DNA of 64,000 nt from Microthyrium microscopicum. Lineage: Eukaryota; Ascomycota; Dothideomycetes; Microthyriales; Microthyriaceae. Made by a program: the position numbers and the translations under genes. The notes under the pieces are model-generated. The model did not search any database. It saw only the letters and a program-made list of their open reading frames with translations, and was not told the DNA's origin. Positions 55,810 through 64,000 of the stretch are shown one piece after another (positions within the stretch are counted from its first letter, which is position 1; each line of letters starts with the position of its first letter). The DNA lies in NCBI GenBank assembly GCA_010405405.1, contig MU004239.1, positions 1,166,713 to 1,230,712 of the forward strand, in the 5' to 3' direction.

Positions 55810-57288
55810 ATGAGGACCACAGTCGCAGCAACTCTCCTGTTGGCAGTCGCAGATACTTTGGCACTCACCACATTCCCGGCCAATGAAGCAAAAAATGTCA
55901 ATCCAGACACACATCTAGTGCTGAATTTCGCCTCTCCGCCCAAGATCGGTAAATCAGGGATCATCACAGTCTACGATGCGGCGACAAAGGCGGTGGTTGA
56001 TACTCTTGATTTGAGTATTCCGGTTTCGCCAGCTCCCAATGGTCGAGATCCTACTAATAAGGGCACAACAACACAGCCAAAGGCAGCGGATCCAAATGAC
56101 AAGACGCCATATCAGATTAATATGGTTGGTGGGTATGACTTTCACTTCTTTCCCATCGTAGTGCATGGAAACAATGCGATTGTCAATTTGCATAACAACA
56201 AGCTCAAGTATGGAAAGCAATATATCGTCAAGATGGAGCCTAGCGTTCTGAGCGCCGATGGTTTCTCTGGATTTACAACCGATTCGGCCTGGACGTTTAC
56301 CACAAAAGCAGCAGCACCACTGCAATCTTCCACCCGTGTTGTCGTCGCGGAAGACGGTTCTGGAGACTTTAGTACTGTTCAGGGAGCTATCGACTGGGCT
56401 CCTGCAAAGCCTACGTCCAAGCTTACCATATTCATCAAGAACGGAAATTATGAAGAAATCGTCTTTATGTCAAAGAAATCCAACATCATCATCCGCGGTG
56501 AGGACCGAAATAAAACCATTGTTGGCTACCCAAACAACAGCGCCTTCAACCCTAGCAAAGGTGGTCCATCACGTCGTGTAGCCTTCACCATTTCAAACAG
56601 CAATGACATCCAGCTAAGCACATTCACCATCAATAACTACTTCATTGGTCAGGCCGAAGCAATATTGATCCGCGGTGATCGCATTCTCTTGGAGCGCATG
56701 ACAATGCATGGCTCCGGCGACGCCTTCACCACTTACGGCACCATTTACGTCGCCGATAGTCTCCTCACCGGTGATGGTGACACGGTTTTAGGATATGGAG
56801 CGGTATACTGGCTACGCTCAACAATCGAGTCGGTTGGCCCATTCACCTGGACACGTACACCAGCTGGTCAACATGGTAACGTGTTCGTCAACTGCTCACT
56901 CGTGGGTGTAAGTAAGCCGTTGCCATGGACAGTCACTGCTGCGAGACCAAACGGGGAGAAGACCAAAGCAGTGTTCGCACGTCTACCGCAGAACGGCAAG
57001 AGTGTCAATGGGTCAAATTTCCCACATGCTGAAATGGTACTCATAAACACCAAGACGACTGGTGTGCCAGCAGAAGGATGGGGTCCAATCCAGGGTGATG
57101 GATTCGACAAGAGTGACGTGAAGCTGTGGGAGTTCAACACCATGGATATGAGCGGGAAACCAGTCGATATGAGCAAGAGAAATCCTGTGGCGAAACAGTT
57201 GAGTATGGCAAAGGATGCGAAATTGATAGAGGACTACCAGAAACCCGACTTTGTGCTGAAGGGATGGAACCCAGTCATCGAGAAGTAG
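55810..57288 (+). CDS. pectinesterase (CE8) with N-terminal Ig-like domain
   Basis: A single exon of 492 residues: signal peptide (MRTTVAATLLLAVADTLA), an N-terminal bacterial-Ig/SbsA-like domain (TTFPANEAKNVNPDTHLVL to WTFTTKAAAP, about 20-165), then a right-handed beta-helix pectinesterase domain. Visible CE8 features: DGSGDFSTVQGAIDWAP, KNGNYEEIVF, QAEAILIRGD and the two Asp regions HGSGDAF and GDGDTVLGYGAVYW, corresponding to the catalytic QD/DFIFG pair in a divergent form. The usual R-x-W after LGRP is not obvious. It would remove methyl esters from pectin outside the cell. Fungal CE8 enzymes are usually about 330 residues, so the extra domain is notable. Confidence 0.88.
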   Translation: MRTTVAATLLLAVADTLALTTFPANEAKNVNPDTHLVLNFASPPKIGKSGIITVYDAATKAVVDTLDLSIPVSPAPNGRDPTNKGTTTQPKAADPNDKTPYQINMVGGYDFHFFPIVVHGNNAIVNLHNNKLKYGKQYIVKMEPSVLSADGFSGFTTDSAWTFTTKAAAPLQSSTRVVVAEDGSGDFSTVQGAIDWAPAKPTSKLTIFIKNGNYEEIVFMSKKSNIIIRGEDRNKTIVGYPNNSAFNPSKGGPSRRVAFTISNSNDIQLSTFTINNYFIGQAEAILIRGDRILLERMTMHGSGDAFTTYGTIYVADSLLTGDGDTVLGYGAVYWLRSTIESVGPFTWTRTPAGQHGNVFVNCSLVGVSKPLPWTVTAARPNGEKTKAVFARLPQNGKSVNGSNFPHAEMVLINTKTTGVPAEGWGPIQGDGFDKSDVKLWEFNTMDMSGKPVDMSKRNPVAKQLSMAKDAKLIEDYQKPDFVLKGWNPVIEK

Positions 57289-57953
57289 AAAGAGTTCTAG
57301 GACCCTAATTACAGTTTCTTCTATTCCATTTCGGCCACTAGCTGGATCCGTTCAAAATGTAATTCGATAAGCCCCTCAGCTTTGTGTTGTTGTATCATGA
57401 TAAGGCTGACCACAAGGCTGAGGCTCGGATACAGCTTCCCGAAGCATGACTCCATTGAAAGCTCCATCCAGGGTGGGGTGGGTTTGGCGGGGCACGCATC
57501 AGATCAGTCACAGATCTATCAGCTAAGTTAGTAAATGGTTTAAACGATTACGGGATTACGAGCGTATTTTGGGTAAATCTTGGTGTGATGGTGACATTTC
57601 TGCAAGAGTGATGCTTGCTTGAAGCGGTCGAGAAATCACGACTGGGAGGGGCCGATTGCGGCCCCGCGCTGTCAACAAAGTTGGGTCTTTAGACAATTCC
57701 AAATTCTTTTTGGAGGTAGAATCCGAGCTTGCGGGCAGGCGGGATTATTCCATTAGAAACCTGAAAAGCTCAGCTGGTTAAAGACGGACTTCGAAGCTCT
57801 CCTTCTCCATACTAGAGTAATATACAACAGCTCCAAACTCACCCCCTCCATACACCTTTGCCAGCTCTACAACTCCATACTCTTGACTCGCATCTGCAAA
57901 CTCAAGGCTTTCTTCCAAATATTCTGCTTAGACTCCTTTTCTAACTACCTATA
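57289..57953. other. intergenic upstream of peroxiredoxin
   Basis: Pectinesterase 3' end, then spacer and a CT-rich promoter/leader from about 57790. An A-box-like word near 57766 is discussed among the rejected items. Confidence 0.5.
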
Positions 57954-58609
57954 ATGGCACCACTCAAGGCCGGCGACAAGTTCCCATCGGATGTCAAGTT
58001 CGAGTATGTTCAAGCTGCTTAGCCATGATTGTCCTTACTGACCTTTGTAGCTGGGTTCCAATCACTGATAGCGACCCTACCAACTGCGGACGCCCACAGG
58101 AATACGATGCCAGCAAGCAGTGGGCAGGAAAGAAAGTGGTGCTCGTCAGCGTCCCAGGTATGCCATCGCGTTTTTAAGAATCATAAAAGAACATTTCTAA
58201 CGTCTGCGCTCCTAGGTGCTTTCACTCCTGGTTGCCAGGCTTTCCATCTGCCACCTTACATCTCCAACCGAGCCAAGCTCTCCGAGAAGGGCGTAGACAT
58301 CGTTGCTTTCATCGCCTATAATGACGCGTGGGTCATGAATGCATGGGGCAAGGTCAACAAGGTCACCAACGACGATGTGGTGAGTACAGGCATATCTGCT
58401 TGAAGAAAACAAGTACCTGACTGGAAGTTTAGCTGTTTTTGGGTGACACCAAGTCCAAGTTCGCTGAAAACCACGCTTGGACTATGGGTGAGCGCAATGG
58501 CCGCTGGGCTATCGTGATTGAGAAGGATGGAAGCATCTCATATGCTGAAAAGGAGCCAGGCCAAGGAGTGACAGTCTCCGGTGCCGAAGCTGTTCTCTCC
58601 AAAATCTAA
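57954..58609 (+). CDS. peroxiredoxin, Prx5/Ahp1 type
   Basis: Four exons (57954-58003, 58051-58157, 58216-58379, 58433-58609) encode 165 residues, typical of Prx5/Ahp1-like fungal peroxiredoxins. The peroxidatic cysteine is Cys59 in VPGAFTPGCQAFHLPPY; other marks are VAFIAYNDAWVMNAWGK and a C-terminal GDTKSKFAENHAWT. A second Cys29 lies in an early loop. The enzyme reduces H2O2 and alkyl peroxides using thioredoxin or glutaredoxin and is known in fungi as an abundant, allergen-family (Asp f 3-like) protein. No targeting peptide is seen, so cytosolic or peroxisomal; the C-terminal tripeptide SKI resembles, but is not, the standard SKL. Introns of 47-58 bases, all in frame. Confidence 0.93.
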
Positions 58610-59808
58610 GCTAGGAGAAAGAAAGCTCTTAAGTCTCCAGCATGTTCTCGTTGGCAGAATCTGCAGGTCGACCACAGGCCAAAAGAGGCATTGCGAGTCA
58701 AGAAAGAGATAGATACAGACATGTAATGTCATGTTCATAAAAGCATTTCTATTTATGTCATGCTGCTTCAAACCATTGAATTCAAAGATGTACCAACACT
58801 CCGAGCCACTCTGTCAAAGCAAATGCTATAGAGCAGTAGATACTGGATGGAATTCGTCTCCCGCGCGCTAGCGTTCGCAATGAAGGAACGCCAGATAGGA
58901 CGTCAATACGACAGTGATGAAAGTCGCACCGAATATTGCGCGGTTGGGAGAGAAAGATTCAACGAGAATGGCAAGCAACATTAGGGTGAGGATTTTTTGG
59001 TGCTGAGTCAGCAAACAGATAAGATCAGATCAACAATGCTTATCTGGAGATTTTATAGCAGATGAACAAGGCTGAAAATGCTTCGACTTCTCCTCTTTCC
59101 TTGTTGTACATCCATCGTAAGCATGACAAGTAATTTGAGGAGGTTGATGTGCTTATAGTTGTTGCCGTGACGGAATCAGGTGTTCCATTGGGAACCATCA
59201 GCGTTGTCAGAGCTTGAGCCCAGCTGAAAAGAAACAATTGGCCATCGAAAACCCGGTTTGTATCAGATGCCAAGCTGGGAGAAACAACAAGTTCCGGATC
59301 AATAGCTTCCCGGATATGAGTGGTTGAGAATTCAATTGAAGCTCTATCGTCGAATTCTGAGATGGTTGGAATGGTACCTGCGCAGAACCATTCGATATAT
59401 TGAACCTCTCAACAACGTTGAAAGCAGAGCTTTGCACATTGGCTATAGTGCATTATAGAATATTTTGAGCACAGAAAAAGCGCTCCAGAATAGTTCTGTG
59501 GCTGATAGACACAGATCAGAGAAGCAAACATGTAACTCGCTTGGTTGGACCGCCCAAGCGGTTCTCTCCTTCTCCGTCCAAACGTTTCCCAAACTTCCAG
59601 TGGTTATGCGCGTATCTCATTGCTCCACGAGCCAGCCAGACAACACATATACCACGAACAAACACCCCCAAAGAGATTCGCTCAGCTTACCATTCTAATC
59701 ACTTTCTTCATATACTCCAAACTTTTAATCTGCAAGTGCTGGTCGCTCGTTACCTTCGCAGTCAGTCGCTTCTAATTTGCATCACTCAACCAACCACCAT
59801 CCGTCATC
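58610..59808. other. intergenic, no supported gene
   Basis: Two short minus-strand frames (about 59040-59437) are unconvincing. CA-rich leader sequence precedes 59809. Confidence 0.45.
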
Positions 59809-60462
59809 ATGAGATACTCATTCGCAACACTCAGCATCGTCTCGCTGGCTGCCGCCCATGGCATGATCACGAGTCCAGCAGCGCGCCAACCTGGTCCAGC
59901 TATGGCAGCTGCCTGCGGAGCACCCGCCGTCGCCGCCGCCATGTCTGACCCGACCAATCCTCTCGAAGACATTGACGTGAGTGCCGCTACACCACAGTGC
60001 AAACTCGATCTCTGCCGCGGAGCCACATTCGCAGACAACAAAGACCGCATGCAGACATTCACCGCCGGCCAAGTAATCCCCATGAAAGCCGTCCTACCTA
60101 TTCCCCACGAAGGACCCATGAACGTCTCCATCATCGACACGGCGACGAACAAGGCAGTCGCACCACCGTTGATCAGCTTCAAGAGCTATGCGGACGAGAA
60201 CTTGGCGACGCTACCAGCAAACAACACAGCGTTTAGCGTGACGATGCCAGCGTTGAAGGCGGGTATGTGTGCGCAGGCAGGACAGTGCACAATGCAGTGG
60301 TTCTGGGTAGGCACCAAGGCGATGCAGACATATGAGAGCTGTGTGGACTTTGTGATGGCGCCAGCTGCTGCAGCTGCTGCCCCTGCTCCTGCGGCATCAC
60401 CATCGGTTATATTTGCTGCTCCACCAGCGCCCATTGTAGTGGCAAGAGGTTTTCGAGCTTAG
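59809..60462 (+). CDS. LPMO-like chitin-binding-type secreted protein
   Basis: A single exon of 217 residues. A 16-residue signal peptide (MRYSFATLSIVSLAAA) is followed by His17, the arrangement in which the mature N-terminal His can join a copper histidine brace. The sequence continues HGMITSPAARQPGPAM and AACGAPAVAAAM, a pattern shared with fungal proteins annotated as chitin-binding type-4/LPMO-like. Cysteine pairs (CKLDLC, MCAQAGQC, and a late YESCVDF) and QWFWVGTKAMQTYESC close the domain. The C-terminus is an Ala/Pro-rich tail, perhaps cell-wall or GPI linked. A second brace His is not certain from the sequence, so oxidative activity is unproven. Confidence 0.8.
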   Translation: MRYSFATLSIVSLAAAHGMITSPAARQPGPAMAAACGAPAVAAAMSDPTNPLEDIDVSAATPQCKLDLCRGATFADNKDRMQTFTAGQVIPMKAVLPIPHEGPMNVSIIDTATNKAVAPPLISFKSYADENLATLPANNTAFSVTMPALKAGMCAQAGQCTMQWFWVGTKAMQTYESCVDFVMAPAAAAAAPAPAASPSVIFAAPPAPIVVARGFRA

Positions 60463-60690
60463 ATCCGAAGGGTTTTAGTTCATTTTGGGGTGTTTTTTGC
60501 TTTGTTAGATACCTAGTTAGACTTTGATTCAATAGAGGATATGTTTGAATGCCAACAACGTTTATCATTAGTGTGATATGTAGCTTAGCGATCGGCTGCG
60601 CTCAAGTCAATATTTACCATCCTTTAACCCGCAACCGTATGAGGAAATCAGAAGAACGCCGTAGATGCAAAGTATTCAGATGAGAGACGT

Positions 60691-62334
60691 TCATTTGACT
60701 TGACCGTTTTGCTCCTTAAGTAAACCGACGTCTTCATCATCAGCATCCTCTTCATCAGTCATGAGGCCATCGAGCTCGAATTCCTCAGCACCACCAAGTG
60801 CGTGGCCGTTAGCGCGACCGTTGATATGGCCGTTCCCGTTGATATGGCCATTCCCGTTGATATGGCCATTGGATTCTGGGTCGAGTTTGATCGATGCTGG
60901 CGCGGCATTGACGGCATAGAGATATATGAGCATATTTGCAACTTGGAGAAGTTAGTAATTGAATGACAAAGATATTGTTGTGAAACTTACACAGGAACAT
61001 GAGGAATGCTACACTATATAGAATAAGCAAGTACGACACATGGTCGACGCCGGCGGCATCCAAAGTGACCATTTGTTCTTCAGTAGCACCCATGAATAGG
61101 AATCCACCAGCAGTAAGAAGCTGTATTTTGATTAGCGATATATCCCAGATGTCAACAGAGAGAGAACTCACGAAAGGTGTTAGGAATTGCCAACTGTTTG
61201 GTTCGCCATTTGGTGTTCCCTGCTTGTCCTTCAAGATAAAGCTAATCTCGATAATTCGAACTAGTCCCGCGGCCATGAGAGTATATCCAAAAATGGCGTG
61301 TGTTTTGGCTGAGATCATTAGCGACTGAGGATGGGAGCTCATGGCATAACCAGTCAAGAATATGACCAGCGCCGGAACGAAGTTGCGTTTTGGTGCTCCT
61401 GAAGTGCTGCGGCTAAGCCACATGCCTAAGAGACCGGCGCACCACCAGATGACACCCATCGTGGTATGTTGAATATCGTTATGAACCCAATCAGTTCCCC
61501 ATCGATGTTCAGTGAATGTGTTTACACAGCCCCAGGCCGCGATCACGGCGCTATCAAAGAACTCTTGGGATTTGCCGGTTCGTCGTAGCCAAGCCTGGCC
61601 GACCAGTAAGAGAATAGTGAGCATAATGGCGTAGCCGATGAATGCGCTACCCATGATGAAATGGGCGAGACATTGGCCGAGATGGTCGCCTCGACAGAAA
61701 CCGAGTGATGCAATTCCGCCGAAAAGAAGTTGTACCCATGATGCCACTGGCATGACCTTTCCAACAATGCCATGAGCACGTACCAAGATAGGTCGTACTT
61801 TGCCCAGGATGCCCTTTTCGAGATGCAGCTTTAGGTATATTCCGAGGATGACTTGAGTTGCCAGAAGAAAGTTGAGCCAGGGCGCGAACTTTGCGTGAGC
61901 CGTCGGCGCAAATTGTCGTCCTTTATGAGCATGGCCTAAGAAGTATCCGACTATCGCAAAGCATGTTCCGAGGATCTGAACTGGTACGTGCCATCTATTC
62001 CGAACAATCTACTGATGTCAGCTCCGTCCTCAATCTTTGAACTGTCGTGACTTACGCCGAGCACCATTCCGGTGGGAAATAAGATCCCCCATCCAAATAT
62101 CTGTATTAAAATATGTATCCATAATATTTTGTCCTATTGCGCGCATCAGTATAACCTTGCCGGAACCGGGCGGAGGTAGCACAAGCTTACGATGGGATCG
62201 CTCGAGATTCCCTCTCCTTCAGCTATGTTATTCATATGGTGTTCATGTCCGTTGACGACGTTCGAGAGAAGGAGGAGGGCGAGAGACGATGTGAGCATAA
62301 CGGGCCGCGCCGTCCGAGGCAGTAATTGTGTCAT
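60691..62334 (-). CDS. Ytp1-family polytopic membrane protein
   Basis: Five exons (62334-62191, 62133-62056, 62008-61172, 61120-60991, 60941-60691) encode 479 residues from the ATG at 62334; an in-frame ATG at 62394 would add 20. A signal peptide (to NVVNGHEHH) leads to a His-rich start, then DUF2427/cytochrome-b561-like helices (ILWIHILIQIFGWGILFPTG, WHVPVQILG, GHAHKGRQF) and the Ytp1 part (TEHRWGTDWVHNDIQHTTMG, SHPQSLMISAKTHAIFGY, GFLFMGATEEQ). The family is uncharacterised; conserved His residues could bind haem or metal. Intron 4 (61171-61121, 51 bases) has no in-frame stop. The cytosolic tail has an Asn-Gly-His-Ile repeat. Confidence 0.87.
60819..60872 (-). repeat. 18-bp minisatellite, three copies, in Ytp1-like tail
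   Basis: Three copies of an 18-base unit (plus strand CGTTGATATGGCCRTTCC, last copy diverging at its end) lie in the coding tail and give HINGNG repeats. The unit is a multiple of three, so copy-number change keeps frame. Confidence 0.85.
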
Positions 62335-63013
62335 GTCGGAAACGCTTGCAGGAAGGCGTGCCACGCGTGGCGGATAGGGACGATGTTTGATCAAGCCGTG
62401 AATCCAATCTTCAGCAACTCACTGGTAGGCTTTTGGAGTTTTCGTGAGAAGTTCAGTGTCGATAGGAGTGAACGCGCGGCATAGGAGTGGTGGAAGTGAA
62501 GTGAATCCGCATGAGGGCTGTTACTCAATTAGAATCCCTGATTTGAAAATAGATCATAGTAACCCTAACCCTCAATATATAAAGAGTCCAGCAGTGAAGC
62601 CGACAGTTCGTAATAATTTACAGTTAAATATACCAAGAATTTTTCTGAGCTTGGCAAATTATTGATCTTGTTGTCGTTGCCAATTTTAGAATGTGGACCA
62701 TTCTTTTCTATATTGAACGGCCCTGGAAAGAATTTCAAGTATCAACAGCTCGATATGTCATGACCATGCTTATAGCATTTGGTATCAACTTACACCAGCA
62801 ATATATACGGAGTCGCATTAGTTAGTTCCAGATGCTGAATCGGCTCATTTTTTTCTTGGGTGTTGTAGGGGACGCGGCACAGCCTAGGAGATGATGCTGC
62901 ATTCCCGTATAAATTACAGCTCAGAAGCATTAGAACCAGTGACCAACGACGTTTATTCCATCGCGTCATAATATACTACACTCTATATTTCTCAGAGTTG
63001 ACGATAGCCTCGT
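62335..63013. other. intergenic, no gene seen
   Basis: Upstream of the Ytp1-like gene and downstream of MIC19. Contains a short CCCTAACCCT word near 62565, far too short to be a telomere repeat. Confidence 0.5.
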
Positions 63014-63668
63014 TCACCTAATTGTCTTGTCCACAAACTTCTTCTCTAACCGTGCAACTTCCCGACGGAACTTTTCCTTTTCCTCCCAGCAATTGAGAGG
63101 TTTCCGGTCGTTTATTCTCAAACATGTCACCAGACCATCTCTTGCCTTTTCTACGTCTGCATCAGGCTCTTCGAGCTTCTTTCGTCCAGTTAATTTCTTC
63201 TTCAAGAGCTCAATCTCCTTGGATACGCTCTCGTGTGACCGTTGCGACTTTTGACTATCTTGGTTCTGGTTCACGGGCGAGTTCGAAAGGAATGAATTGG
63301 ATGACTTGGGTGCCTCATCATCTGGTAAGGGTATCGATTGCGTGACCTTGAGGAGCTTTTGTGATTCTTCAGACGCTAGCTTCTCAAGCTCTGATTTTAG
63401 CCGGGCTTGAACCTTGAGCTCGATGTTCGCGGATCTCGTTGAGTCGGTCTATGTATTGCTATTAGCACACGAAAGCTGGCTTCAGGATGCTAAAGTCGAT
63501 TACTTGAGGACTAGTTTCTAAATTGTTGAGGAAGCTCGGGGAGAAGGTTGTTGGTGCTGATCTATCGCATGTCAGTTACAGGTTCTTCATGGAACTCCGC
63601 AGGGCAACTGACGCGGCAAATATATGTTGCGGTGGCTCAGTAGCCGGTTTTGAGGTTTCGGCGCCCAT
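63014..63668 (-). CDS. MIC19: MICOS complex subunit Mic19 (DUF1690, CHCH)
   Basis: Three exons (63668-63613, 63561-63504, 63448-63014) encode 182 residues. The N-terminus MGAETSKPATEPP fits the myristoylation consensus (Gly2, Ser6), as in Mic19. The core SFLNNLETSPQTDSTRSANI, then ELKVQARLKSELEKL, is the DUF1690 signature, followed by a Lys/Glu-rich coiled coil. The C-terminus has a C-x9-C pair (CLRINDRKPLNC), the CHCH-like motif oxidised by Mia40. Mic19 sits on the inner mitochondrial membrane in the intermembrane space and links Mic60 to cristae junction formation. Both introns have GT-AG borders and keep frame. Confidence 0.9.
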
Positions 63669-64000
63669 TATGAATCGGATTTGAGGGCAATTGGATTGTT
63701 GAGATGTCCTCTGGAAATTCTCATCGGCTGTCGTAGGAATCGCGAAGCACATGGTGGTCTGTGCTCGCGGCGGCTTCCATCTTCAATTCTTGGCGATATT
63801 CAACACCATAAACATCACGACAGTACACTCCTTGGCCATCTCCATTTTATGTTAAAGCTGTGCCCTCAAAACCACGACATCTGGAGCAAGAAACCCCCGA
63901 CGCGAATGTTCATTGAAAAAGCAAGCCCGACACTGCTCCCGGTCGCGTCGAGCTGATGCAATCTTCCATTACGTCGTGGCTCAATAAAAAACCTCCTCGG
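63669..64000. other. right edge, MIC19 promoter side
   Basis: No gene supported; probably holds MIC19 upstream control and the flank of the next locus. Confidence 0.4.

Noticed and set aside
57764-57800. tRNA-like A-box word (AAGCTCAGCTGGTTA) followed by GACTTCGAAGCTC
   Set aside because: No matching T-arm/B-box, no cloverleaf or acceptor stem could be folded. Probably chance in a promoter region.
59040-59437. two short minus-strand frames between peroxiredoxin and the LPMO-like gene
   Set aside because: No domain, no signal peptide and no clean splice joining them.
62560-62575. CCCTAACCCT telomere-like word
   Set aside because: Less than two repeats and internal to the window; not an interstitial telomere tract.

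Overview
The window looks like nuclear DNA of a filamentous ascomycete (Pezizomycotina). The grounds are many short introns (mostly 49-65 bases, GTAWGT donors, CTAAC-type branch sites, YAG acceptors), two Zn(II)2Cys6 transcription factors, an RTA1-family protein, F-box/LRR proteins, a HET-type C-terminal fragment, GPI-anchored Ser/Ala-rich proteins and secreted plant-polymer enzymes. Class or genus cannot be fixed from the sequence alone. No tRNA, rRNA, CRISPR array or complete mobile element was found. All gene models are manual splices from one strand read by eye; none is confirmed by transcripts.

Layout. 1.2-9.5 kb: a GPI-anchored secreted protein, a four-exon polytopic membrane protein, EPL1 (NuA4 acetyltransferase complex) and a single-pass Ser/Thr-rich membrane protein whose first exon is frameshifted. 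10.3-15.6 kb: an FAD monooxygenase with a Ty3/gypsy reverse-transcriptase scrap directly behind its stop codon, a damaged class-3 lipase and a small secreted protein. 16.4-22 kb: an F-box protein, a Zn2Cys6 regulator and an SDR. 22.1-43.6 kb is a dense, conserved block: RVS161 (BAR protein), MSW1 (mitochondrial Trp-tRNA synthetase), an RTA1-family protein next to a Zn2Cys6 regulator with Upc2-like features, BMT2 (25S rRNA methyltransferase) divergent from RPL25 (uL23), RBX1, SEC61 alpha, an F-box protein, a BTB protein, an NHX1-type Na+/H+ exchanger, a sucrose/alpha-glucoside transporter and a Swi5-type recombination mediator. 43.9-57.3 kb is gene-poor accessory DNA: a HET fragment, orphan and secreted genes, an F-box/LRR gene, a duplicated-module GPI protein and a two-domain pectinesterase. 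57.9-63.7 kb returns to a conserved style: peroxiredoxin, an LPMO-like secreted protein, a YTP1-family membrane protein and MIC19 of the mitochondrial MICOS complex.

There is no obvious multi-gene operon-like system or biosynthetic cluster. Links that can be argued are the shared BMT2/RPL25 promoter (both ribosome biogenesis), the RTA1 plus Zn2Cys6 pair (possible membrane/sterol stress response), and several cullin-ligase parts (RBX1, three F-box proteins, a BTB protein). The most distinctive observations are gene decay (two frameshifted genes, a HET fragment, a retroelement scrap), very small exons (4, 10, 13, 18 and 27 bases), a GC-AG intron in RBX1, two in-frame 51-base introns that could be retained, and the unusual architecture of the pectinesterase.
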